Shown here: positions 17,267-24,835 of the stretch, piece after piece
How the letters are laid out: each line of letters starts with the position of its first letter
How positions within the stretch are numbered: position 1 is the first letter of the stretch
NCBI RefSeq assembly: GCF_023935105.1
Contig: NZ_CP096040.1
Span: 3,534,001-3,598,000 of the forward strand
Length of the DNA: 64,000 nt
Direction of reading: 5' to 3'
Source: Caulobacter segnis
GTDB lineage: Bacteria; Pseudomonadota; Alphaproteobacteria; Caulobacterales; Caulobacteraceae
Notes under the pieces: generated by a model
What the model was told of the DNA's origin: nothing
The model's input: only the letters and a program-made list of their open reading frames with translations
Database searches by the model: none
Translations under genes and position numbers: made by a program

Positions 17267-19507
17267 TCAGAAACCGGCCGTCAGGCTGAGGCCGATGGTG
17301 CGCGGCCGGATCACCCCCGTCGCGATCGCGCCGCCGGGATAGATCGGCAGGCCATTGGCCGTAACCGAGGACGTCGACACCTTGCCATCCGCGTCGGTGG
17401 CGTTCTTGACGTAAGCCTCCAATTCCACGGCGCCGAAGCTGATCCCCGCCCGTAGGTCGACGACCTCGTAGGACGACAGCTTGCGCTGCTCGCCGTGGGC
17501 CAGACGGTAGTCGGCGTCGAAGCTGCCGCTCTGCTTGCCCATCACCCGCAACGAGGCACCGACATAGGCCTGCTTGTCGCCGATGGACCAGCCATAGTCG
17601 CCGTTGAGGCCGAGGCTGAGCTTGGGGGTGAACGGAAGTTGGTCGCCCTTCTTACCGCCGACCAGGTCGCTGGTGTCGCCCGCCAATCGCGCGCGGGTGT
17701 AGGCGCCGTTCGCCGACAGCGTCAGGCCGTTCTCCAGCCGCGCCGTTGCGTTGAATTCGACGCCGTCGCTCTTGGCGTCGGCGCCGTTGGCGTTGATGCC
17801 GAAGTTATTGACCACGGTGAGCAGTTGAATGCCTTTCCAATCGATGTGGTAGGCGGCCACGTCGAGCGTAAAGCGATGGTCGGCGCTCTCGCCTTTGAAG
17901 CCGGCCTCGTAGCTTGTGACCTTGTCGGGCGCGTAGCTGGGCGGCGTGCCGGTGGGTGCGCTGGGCGGGATGACGTTGGGACCGCCAGGGCGGTAGCCCT
18001 TGGCCACGCGGCCATAGATGGAGCGGTGCTCGTCCAGCTTGAACTTGGGGGCCAGCGAGTAGGTGAAGACGTTGTCCGACGATCTCAAGTCGCTGTTGAC
18101 CGGAACCCCGCCGGCCAGGACACCGTCGGCCGCCTGACTGGCGGTCTGCTTGTTGTGGCTGTATCGGCCTCCGACATCGACATCGATGCGGTCACCGAAA
18201 TGCAAGGTGGCGTTAGCGAAGCCGGCGTACTCCTTGTAGCGCGAATTCAGGTTCAGGTCGGCCAGCAACGGCAGGCCGGTCAGGGACGTGAGCGTTCCGG
18301 GCGCGACGGCGACATATTCCTGGTGGACCAGGCCCTTCTCGTCTGTGAAGTAGCCGCCGACCAGCCACTCGAACGGCGCGCCCGCATTCGAAGCCAGGCG
18401 CACCTCCTGGGTGTATTTCCGGTTGTTGGTCTTCTGCCCCAGATAGAGGTCATTGGCGACGCCGAACACGGCTTGGATCAGGCCGCTCAGATTGTAGGTG
18501 GCGTCGTCGCGCTTAGTCTGGTTCTGCTTGGTGTAGCTACTGGACGCCGTAAGGGTCGCAAAGCCCAGGTCATGATTCAGCAGGGCGTTGTAGACGCGGT
18601 AATCGACGTCGGAGAAGGTCGGCACGTACTGCGACAGGGTCGGCCGACCATATAGGGTCTTCAGGGTGTCGGGGTCGCTCTCGACCTCCGTCGGCCCGTC
18701 GGCCTTGATGTTCTGCAGCACGGCCGTCAGGCGCAGGTTCGTCGTTTCATTCGGCTTGAACAATAGCGAAGCGCGGCCGCCATAGACCTTGGCGTCGTTG
18801 ATGTCCTTGTCGACGTCCGAACCTTCCGTCCCGATCGAGTCAATGAAGCCGCCCTCCTTGCGATAGAAGCCCGAAGCTCGCAGCGCCACAGTTTGGGCCA
18901 GCGGGACATTGACCACCGCCGTGCCGCGATAAGACGGCGCGCCGCCCTTGGTGTTCTCGAGCGAAACCCGCGCGCGCGCGCTGTAACCGTCCAGATCCGG
19001 GGCGTTGGTGACGAACCTCAGCAGGCCGCCCATTGAGCTCGCGCCGTAGAGGGTGCCTTGCGGGCCGCGCAGCACTTCGATGCGCGCAACGTCGAACGTG
19101 TCGAAGTCGCCGGCCAGGACCGCGCCATTGACCAGACCGCTGCTCGAGCCGAACGGCGTCTCGTCCATATAGACGGCGACCGTCGAGGCGACCCCGCCTG
19201 TATTCACGCCGCGCATGACCAGTCGACCTTGGCCTGGCGTGCTCTGGGTCAGCTGCAGGCCGGGCACCAACTTGAGATAGTCGCTGAAGCTGGTGGCCTG
19301 CTGGGTCTCCAGCGTGTCGCCAGACACCACCGAGATCGCCTGCGGAATGTCGATCAGGGTCTGCTCACGCTTTTGGGCGGTGACGACGACCTCCTCGACG
19401 GTCGAGACGGAAGGCCGCGGTTCATCTTCGACCGCCGCCGCTGCGGACTGGGCCAGCAGCGCCCCGACAGCGCTGGAAATCAACAGGGTGGCACGCTTGA
19501 GCTTCAT
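17267..19507 (-). CDS. TonB-dependent outer-membrane receptor
   Basis: TonB-dependent receptor of 746 aa. Signal peptide: MKLKRATLLISSAVGALLA, cleaved near AQSAAAAV. TonB box region: STVEEVVVTAQKREQTL. Plug domain: IPQAISVVSGDTL, ARIEVLRGPQGTLYGASSMG. A 22-strand barrel follows, ending in the aromatic IGLSLTAGF. The frame is open up to 19612, but the ATG at 19507 has GAGGGG upstream and begins the signal peptide. It heads an operon with dgcN, ykvI, a serine hydrolase and an Lrp regulator. Two operator-like repeats lie about 100 bases upstream. Probable ligand: peptides or amino acids containing D-Glu, by inference from the operon. Confidence 0.92.
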   Translation of the reverse strand: MKLKRATLLISSAVGALLAQSAAAAVEDEPRPSVSTVEEVVVTAQKREQTLIDIPQAISVVSGDTLETQQATSFSDYLKLVPGLQLTQSTPGQGRLVMRGVNTGGVASTVAVYMDETPFGSSSGLVNGAVLAGDFDTFDVARIEVLRGPQGTLYGASSMGGLLRFVTNAPDLDGYSARARVSLENTKGGAPSYRGTAVVNVPLAQTVALRASGFYRKEGGFIDSIGTEGSDVDKDINDAKVYGGRASLLFKPNETTNLRLTAVLQNIKADGPTEVESDPDTLKTLYGRPTLSQYVPTFSDVDYRVYNALLNHDLGFATLTASSSYTKQNQTKRDDATYNLSGLIQAVFGVANDLYLGQKTNNRKYTQEVRLASNAGAPFEWLVGGYFTDEKGLVHQEYVAVAPGTLTSLTGLPLLADLNLNSRYKEYAGFANATLHFGDRIDVDVGGRYSHNKQTASQAADGVLAGGVPVNSDLRSSDNVFTYSLAPKFKLDEHRSIYGRVAKGYRPGGPNVIPPSAPTGTPPSYAPDKVTSYEAGFKGESADHRFTLDVAAYHIDWKGIQLLTVVNNFGINANGADAKSDGVEFNATARLENGLTLSANGAYTRARLAGDTSDLVGGKKGDQLPFTPKLSLGLNGDYGWSIGDKQAYVGASLRVMGKQSGSFDADYRLAHGEQRKLSSYEVVDLRAGISFGAVELEAYVKNATDADGKVSTSSVTANGLPIYPGGAIATGVIRPRTIGLSLTAGF

Positions 19508-19604
19508 CCTAATCCCCTCGTGTTGTCGGCGACGACGGCCCAAACCGCCCCGCCCGAGCTCGGACGGATTCTCCGTTCTCGACCTCGGCCCATTACGCGA
19601 ATTT

Positions 19605-19647
19605 AATCCCATTTAGGACAATGTTATCCCAATCAGAAAATTGTCAA
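19605..19647 (-). promoter_or_regulatory. Tandem operator and -35-like box upstream of the TonB receptor
   Basis: Two 16-base repeats, AATCCCATTTAGGACA (19605-19620) and TATCCCAATCAGAAAA (19625-19640), start 20 bases apart. On the minus strand TTGACA (19647-19642) precedes them like a -35 box pointing at the receptor. The same arrangement occurs at 24044-24088 beside the XRE-cupin gene. The element overlaps the end of the MFS gene (stop at 19644). Confidence 0.62.
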
Positions 19648-20939
19648 CGCGCTTTGCGGTGCGGATAGGATGGTTCGCGCATTTCGGCGCGACGGACCCA
19701 GGGATCGATCAGTCGAAGGAGGATGGCGGCGATGATCGCCAGCGTGGCCAGCAGGGCGAAATAGGCCGTGTGAGGCATCCGGCTCCACAAAGTTCCGACC
19801 AGGCCAGCGCTCAGGCTGCCGGCGAAGATTGTCAGGTACCAGGCCGCCACGGTGGTCGCTCCAAATCCGGGGGGTGCCAGGCGCGCAAACAGGCCAAGAC
19901 CGGTTGGCAGGATGAACAACTCGCCGAAAGTGTAGATCGCGAAGAACAGCACCAACCACAACCAGTGGGCCTTGCCGCCGCTGAACGCCTCGACCACGCA
20001 GAGCATCAGGTAGGCGCCGGCCACGATCAGGGCCCCAGTCGCCATCCGCACGGCCGGCGAGGTGTCACGCCCGACATCGGCCCGCCGCTTCCAGCCGGCC
20101 AGCAGTACCGGCGTCATGGCCATGACCAGCAGCGGGTTCAGCGATTGGAACCAGGTCATCGGCACGGCCCAGGCGCCAAGCACCCGGTCGACGCCGGTGT
20201 CGGCCCACAGGGCCACCGTGTTGCCCGCCTGCTCATAGGCTCCGCGGAAAACGGTCACCGACATAGCCACGGCGGCCAACACGAGAATCGTCGGCAGGCC
20301 CAGCCGGCCGCGCTCGACTGGCGGCGCGCCTCTCGTCCGCCCCTGCTCGGCCGGCAGATAGCGCTGCCCCCACAGATAAATCAGCAATCCCGCCAACATC
20401 CCCAGGCCCGCCGCCGCGAAGCCGATGTGCCAGCCGAACACCTCGCCCAGCGTGCCGCACAGCAGTGGAGCCAGAAAGCCGCCGATGTTGATGCCCAGAT
20501 AATAGATGTTGTACGCCCAGCCGCGCCGGGGATCGTCCTCTGCGTAGAGGTCGTTGATCTGACTGGGCAGGCTGGGCAGGAACAGGCCGTTGCCTAGGGC
20601 AATGGTCGCCAGGGCGAGATAGAGCAGGCTCTCGAACCCCATCATGAAATGGCCCGCGGCCATGACGCTGGCGCCGACGATGATCGCCCGGCGCTTGCCT
20701 AGCAGCCGGTCGGCGATCACCCCGCCGACGATGGGCGTGAAGTAAGCGCAGGCCGTATAGGTCCCGTAGATCAGGGACGCGGTCCCCTGGGCGATCAGGA
20801 GCTGCTTGGTCATGTAATAGACCAGCAGGGCGCGCATGCCGAAGTAGGAGAACTGCTCCCACATGTTCGTAAGGAAGAGGACGGTCAGGCCGCGCGGCTG
20901 ACCGAACCACGGCGAGACCGACGCGGGCCGGCCGCTCAT
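19644..20939 (-). CDS. POT/PTR-family peptide MFS transporter
   Basis: Major-facilitator peptide transporter of 431 aa (POT/PTR2 family) with 12 expected membrane segments. The family signatures GGVIADRLLGKRRAIIVGA and YNIYYLGINIGGF are present. The proton-coupling ExxERFxYY motif in helix 1 reads NMWEQFSYF here (residues 25-33), so the first Glu and the Arg are replaced by Asn and Gln. The start at 20939 makes an ATGA overlap with the dgcA stop; the frame further upstream is a shadow. It is the last gene of the operon serine hydrolase-dgcA-transporter and would import di/tripeptides. Confidence 0.87.
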   Translation of the reverse strand: MSGRPASVSPWFGQPRGLTVLFLTNMWEQFSYFGMRALLVYYMTKQLLIAQGTASLIYGTYTACAYFTPIVGGVIADRLLGKRRAIIVGASVMAAGHFMMGFESLLYLALATIALGNGLFLPSLPSQINDLYAEDDPRRGWAYNIYYLGINIGGFLAPLLCGTLGEVFGWHIGFAAAGLGMLAGLLIYLWGQRYLPAEQGRTRGAPPVERGRLGLPTILVLAAVAMSVTVFRGAYEQAGNTVALWADTGVDRVLGAWAVPMTWFQSLNPLLVMAMTPVLLAGWKRRADVGRDTSPAVRMATGALIVAGAYLMLCVVEAFSGGKAHWLWLVLFFAIYTFGELFILPTGLGLFARLAPPGFGATTVAAWYLTIFAGSLSAGLVGTLWSRMPHTAYFALLATLAIIAAILLRLIDPWVRRAEMREPSYPHRKAR

Positions 20940-21949
20940 GCGGCGACGGCCGAGGCCGGATCGCCCCAAACGTCCTCGCCCGCCCACACCGCGCCGTCGC
21001 TGTAGACGACACCGGGCGGCCGGTCCTTGGCCAGAAAGGTCGGCCCATCCAGGTCGACGAGGTCGCAGACCTGGCCGAGCACGAAGCCGGGCCCCGTGGC
21101 CAAGCTGGTGCCGACCATGGTCCCGACCATGACGCCCAGCCCCAGCCGCCGCGCCTTGGCGGCCATCAGCAGCCCCTCGGTCAGACCGCCGCACTTGTCG
21201 AGCTTGATGTTGATGACCTGGAAACGTCCGATCGCCGCCGCCACGTCGGCCAGCGACACGCAGCTTTCATCGGCCGCGATCGGGATCGGGCTGGCGACGC
21301 CTTCCAATTCGGGCTCGTGGCCGCGCGCCAGAGGCTGCTCCAGCAAGGAGACACGCTGTTCGACCAGGGTCTCGATCAGCCCGTCCAAGTCGGCGCGGAC
21401 AAAGCCCTGGTTGCCGTCGACGCCCAGCCAGGCGTCCGGGCGGGCGCTGCGGATGGCGCGCACCCGAGCCTGGTCGAGCGGCAGGTCGCCCGTCAGCTTG
21501 ATCTTGATCGACCGCGCCTGGGCATAGTCCGCAGCGCCTCGGGCCATGACCTCGGGACTGTCGGCCCCGAGGGTGAAGGTGGTGCGTAACGGCCTAGGAG
21601 GATCCAGACCTGCCAACCGCCAGACCGGCTGGCCGGTCAGCGCCGCCTCCAGCTCCCAGAGGGCGCAGTCGATGGCGTTGCGCGCACCGCCCGGCGGCAG
21701 GATGAAGCGCAGCGCCTCGCGGGTCGGCCAGGCTTCGAGCGCTGCGCGGGCCGCTTCCAGTTGGCCTCGCATGCCGTCGACCGTCTCGCCCAGGAAGAAG
21801 ACCCCCGACGCCTCCCCACGCCCCCTGGCCCGCCCGTCAGACAGGGTCACGACGATGATGTCGGACGTGTCGAACACATGGCCGGCGATGCGGAAGGGCT
21901 GGGCCAGCCGCAGGGTCTCGCTGGCGATATCCAGGGTCAGCCGGCCCAT
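20936..21949 (-). CDS. dgcA: Enolase-superfamily racemase/dipeptide epimerase, DgcA-like
   Basis: Muconate-lactonising-type enolase-superfamily enzyme of 337 aa. The catalytic set is visible: KxK at Lys149/Lys151 (IKIKLTG), Asp178 and Asn180 in VDGNQGF, Glu204 in LLEQPL, Asp227 in AADESC, and Lys249 in INIKLDKCGGLTE. This pattern belongs to L-Ala-D/L-Glu epimerases and to DgcA, the N-acetyl-D-Glu racemase. The nearby dgcN-like gene favours DgcA, while the peptide transporter next door keeps dipeptide epimerase plausible. The start at 21949 shares one base with the preceding stop (TGATG). Confidence 0.82.
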   Translation of the reverse strand: MGRLTLDIASETLRLAQPFRIAGHVFDTSDIIVVTLSDGRARGRGEASGVFFLGETVDGMRGQLEAARAALEAWPTREALRFILPPGGARNAIDCALWELEAALTGQPVWRLAGLDPPRPLRTTFTLGADSPEVMARGAADYAQARSIKIKLTGDLPLDQARVRAIRSARPDAWLGVDGNQGFVRADLDGLIETLVEQRVSLLEQPLARGHEPELEGVASPIPIAADESCVSLADVAAAIGRFQVINIKLDKCGGLTEGLLMAAKARRLGLGVMVGTMVGTSLATGPGFVLGQVCDLVDLDGPTFLAKDRPPGVVYSDGAVWAGEDVWGDPASAVAA

Positions 21950-23976
21950 CAGTAATGCACCGAGAAGGCCAGCAGGTGGAATACGAGAGCGACGTAGAAC
22001 AGCACGAGCATCGCCAGGACCAGGACCAGGCTCCACAGCTTGCGCGCCCAGCCGCGGCCGTCCGTCCAGGTCAGCCACAGGTTCCAGCCGGCGGCGGCCA
22101 GGGCGAGCGGCAGCACGATCCAGCCCAATCCCTGCAGGGCCAGCATGACCCCGTCCATGCCTCCAGCCATGGCCGCCGGGCTGGAAGTCAGGGTCGTGAC
22201 CCCGACGGCCCAGGCCACCACCAGGGCCAGCAGCAAGCCCGCCCCGGCGCGGGCGGCCCGAGACGCGGTCAGCGCCTTGCCCGAGATGTCCGGACTGGCC
22301 TTGTAGCGGCGGCGCACGAGGGCGACGAGCGGCCAGTAGAGGAAGGTCAGCAGCACGACGGCGACGCTGGCGATTAGGGCCGGCGTCACCCAGGCGGTGT
22401 TCTTGGCCGGGTCCGGACGGTCGAAGACCATGAAGGGCGAACCGAAGTCCCAGCTCCAGCGCACCGGCTTGCCGTCGACGACCTGGGCGGCCAGGCGATC
22501 GTGGCCGCCCACCTCGCGCCAGACAAAGGGAGCGATCTCGACCCAGGCCTTGGGGCGGCCATTGGGTCCCAGCACGCTGGGAACGACCAACTCGCCCTTA
22601 GGGCCGACCGTGACCTTGGCGTCGCCCAGCATGTAGAACAGCGACAGGAACGTGCTGTCGGCGCGGCGGCTGACCGCCCAGGCGCCGGCCATGGCCTTGG
22701 CGTGCTCGGCGGCGGTCTTGGCGTCGACCCGGCCGTCCGGCCCGCCCGCGTACGGCAGGTAGCGGTCCGAGAAGTCGCGGAAGATCGCCGTGCGCAGCAC
22801 GCCCGCCGCCCCCTCACGCCCCCCGCTGTTCAGCGACAGATAGAGGCCGACACCGTCGTTCAGGTAGAGATGCAGCGACGAATGGAAGCCCTCGGTGTCT
22901 CCCAGGTGACCGATCACCGTGCGGCCGTTGATCGAGGTCTGGAAGAACCCCAGCTCCATGCGGTCCAGCGGCCCGATCAGCGAGCGCGGGTTCACCTTGC
23001 TGGTCGGACTGTCGTGCATCAGCCGCGCCGTCTCGGCCGAAAGAATGCGCTGGCCGTCCAGCTCGCCGCCTTGCAGGTGGGCGATCATGAAGCGGCCCAT
23101 GTCCGCGCCAGTCGACGAGGCCGCCCCGGCCGGCGCCGGACCGACGATCTCGAAGCCCTTCGACGGCTTACCCGGCTTGTCGTAGCCCGTGGCGTCCGTT
23201 CCCTTCAGTTTGGCGGGCAGCGGTTGCCGGAAGGTGGTGTTGGCCATCTTCAACGGGCCGATGACGTGGCGATCGAGATAGTCGTTGAACTTTTCGCCCG
23301 AGACCCGCTCGACGATGTAGCCGGCCAGGGCCGTGCCGTAATTCGAATAGGCCGGGGTCACGCCGGGATCGAAGATGCGCTTTGGAACATGGCCTTTCAG
23401 ATAAGCGCCCAGTTCCGGCTCGGGCGTGTCGTAGAAGATGAGTTCCTTGACCACTTCCTCGAAGCCGGCCGTGTGGGTCATGAGCTGGCGCGTGGTGATC
23501 GGCTTGCCGTTGCGCGCCGGAATCTTGAAGTCGAGGTAGGTGTTGACGTCGGCGTCGAGGTCGATCTTGCCGGCCTCGACCTGCTGCATCACGGCTGTCC
23601 AGGTGAACAGCTTTGAAATCGAGCCCGGGCGGAACAGGGTTTTGTACGGATCGACGGGGGTCCGCTTGTCGCGATCGGCGTAGCCAAAACCTCGCGTCGT
23701 CAGGATCTGACCGTCCTTGACCACCGTCACCACGGCCCCGGGAATGTCGCCCGTACGCAGGGCGTAGGGCATGTAGCCGTCCAGCCAGAGATCAACGTCG
23801 GCCTTGGTCAGGGCCGGCGCGGTCGAGGCCACGGGCGCCGGAGCGGCGGAGGGCGCGACGCCGACCGGCTTGGCGACCGGCGGCGACGCCGTTTCCTGTC
23901 TCGTCTGACCGTTTGCGGCGCTCAGCCCCGCCAACAGCGCAAGCACCGCGATCGCGGCTCCCTTGATCGTTCGCAT
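21949..23976 (-). CDS. Exported serine hydrolase with C-terminal membrane domain
   Basis: PF00144-type serine hydrolase of 675 aa. Order: signal peptide (MRTIKGAAIAVLALLAGLSA), an Ala/Pro-rich linker, then the catalytic domain with SISK at residues 119-122 and the YxN motif in YSNYGTALAG. The last 150 residues form about four membrane helices, including VALVFHLLAFSVHY at the C-terminus. The enzyme is therefore tethered to the inner membrane with its active site in the periplasm. The frame is open to 24042; the ATG at 23976 was chosen because it begins the signal peptide. It heads the operon with dgcA and the POT transporter, and its promoter faces the XRE-cupin gene. Confidence 0.87.
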   Translation of the reverse strand: MRTIKGAAIAVLALLAGLSAANGQTRQETASPPVAKPVGVAPSAAPAPVASTAPALTKADVDLWLDGYMPYALRTGDIPGAVVTVVKDGQILTTRGFGYADRDKRTPVDPYKTLFRPGSISKLFTWTAVMQQVEAGKIDLDADVNTYLDFKIPARNGKPITTRQLMTHTAGFEEVVKELIFYDTPEPELGAYLKGHVPKRIFDPGVTPAYSNYGTALAGYIVERVSGEKFNDYLDRHVIGPLKMANTTFRQPLPAKLKGTDATGYDKPGKPSKGFEIVGPAPAGAASSTGADMGRFMIAHLQGGELDGQRILSAETARLMHDSPTSKVNPRSLIGPLDRMELGFFQTSINGRTVIGHLGDTEGFHSSLHLYLNDGVGLYLSLNSGGREGAAGVLRTAIFRDFSDRYLPYAGGPDGRVDAKTAAEHAKAMAGAWAVSRRADSTFLSLFYMLGDAKVTVGPKGELVVPSVLGPNGRPKAWVEIAPFVWREVGGHDRLAAQVVDGKPVRWSWDFGSPFMVFDRPDPAKNTAWVTPALIASVAVVLLTFLYWPLVALVRRRYKASPDISGKALTASRAARAGAGLLLALVVAWAVGVTTLTSSPAAMAGGMDGVMLALQGLGWIVLPLALAAAGWNLWLTWTDGRGWARKLWSLVLVLAMLVLFYVALVFHLLAFSVHY

Positions 23977-24043
23977 CCTTGTCTTCCCTCGCCAGGCGGC
24001 AGGATTGCTCCCGCCCGGCCGAGCCGATAAATTGGGAGACAAC

Positions 24044-24088
24044 TATCCTGATCAGGACAATTGCTATCCTGATTGGAAAATTCGTCAA
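24044..24088. promoter_or_regulatory. Tandem operator between the serine hydrolase operon and XRE-cupin gene
   Basis: Repeat 1, TATCCTGATCAGGACA (24044-24059), contains the perfect palindrome TCCTGATCAGGA. Repeat 2, TATCCTGATTGGAAAA (24065-24080), starts 21 bases later, two helical turns. TTGACG on the minus strand (24088-24083) resembles a -35 box for the leftward operon. The layout matches 19605-19647. The adjacent XRE-cupin protein is the obvious candidate ligand. Confidence 0.68.
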
Positions 24089-24110
24089 TAACCCATAGGA
24101 GTCGCGGCGC

Positions 24111-24749
24111 GTGCCTTCGAACGTCCACACGCTTGGAACCCTGCTTCGTGGACTGCGCGACCGGGAGGGCTGGACGCTCAAGCAGATGAGCGAAAGGAGC
24201 GGAATCCCCGTCTCGACGCTCTCCAAGGTCGAGCATGACCGCCTGACCCTGACCTATGACAAGCTGCAGCAGGTGGCCCAGCGTCTGGGCATGCGCATGT
24301 CGGAGCTGTTCGCCGAGGATGACGCCAACCCGCCGCAGGCCGTCACCGCCCGCCGCAGCCTGGGCGAAATCGAACGCGCCGTGCGCGTCGAGACGCCGAA
24401 CTACGACTACTACTATCTACACACCGAATTGCGCGGAAAGCGCATGATCCCGGTGATCACCAAGATCCGCGCCAAGAGCGCCGAGCAGTTCGGCGATCTC
24501 GTGCGCCATGCCGGCGAAGAATACATCTTCGTACTCAAGGGGCGGATCGTGGTCACCACCGAATTTTACGACCCCGTGGTGCTGAGCGAAGGCCAGTCGA
24601 TCTATCTCGATTCCAGTATGGGCCACGCCTACCTCACGGCCGAAGGCTGCGACGAGGCCGAGGTCCTGGGCGTGATGTCCAGCGAGGACGAAGAGCTGAT
24701 GAAGGCCCTGCTGGATATCCACGAGGACCAACGGCAGGCGCGACTCTGA
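24111..24749 (+). CDS. XRE-family regulator with cupin domain
   Basis: Regulator of 212 aa. An N-terminal XRE helix-turn-helix (residues about 8-62; WTLKQMSERSGIPVSTLSKV) is followed by a C-terminal cupin barrel (residues about 110-190) with the metal/ligand segment HAGEEYIFVLKGRI and YLDSSMGHAYL. Regulators of this layout often control amino acid or polyamine catabolic operons and bind a small ligand in the cupin. The start is a GTG with AGGAG 9 bases upstream. It is divergent from the serine hydrolase-dgcA-POT operon, with the tandem palindromes between them, so autoregulation plus control of both operons is likely. Confidence 0.88.
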   Translation: MPSNVHTLGTLLRGLRDREGWTLKQMSERSGIPVSTLSKVEHDRLTLTYDKLQQVAQRLGMRMSELFAEDDANPPQAVTARRSLGEIERAVRVETPNYDYYYLHTELRGKRMIPVITKIRAKSAEQFGDLVRHAGEEYIFVLKGRIVVTTEFYDPVVLSEGQSIYLDSSMGHAYLTAEGCDEAEVLGVMSSEDEELMKALLDIHEDQRQARL

Positions 24750-24780
24750 CGCTCGAATAGCAGCCAGGCCGAGCGCGACA

Positions 24781-24804
24781 CCGGAGGCCTGGCAACGCCT
24801 CCGG
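24781..24804. terminator. Hairpin between convergent XRE-cupin and TonB receptor genes
   Basis: Stem of 8 base pairs, CCGGAGGC and GCCTCCGG, with an 8-base loop. It lies 31 bases after the XRE-cupin stop and 31 bases from the stop of the leftward receptor gene, so it could serve both transcripts. No T-run is present. Confidence 0.55.
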
Positions 24805-24835
24805 GCCACGAACTTCCTAAGCGTCCGCCCCGCTC

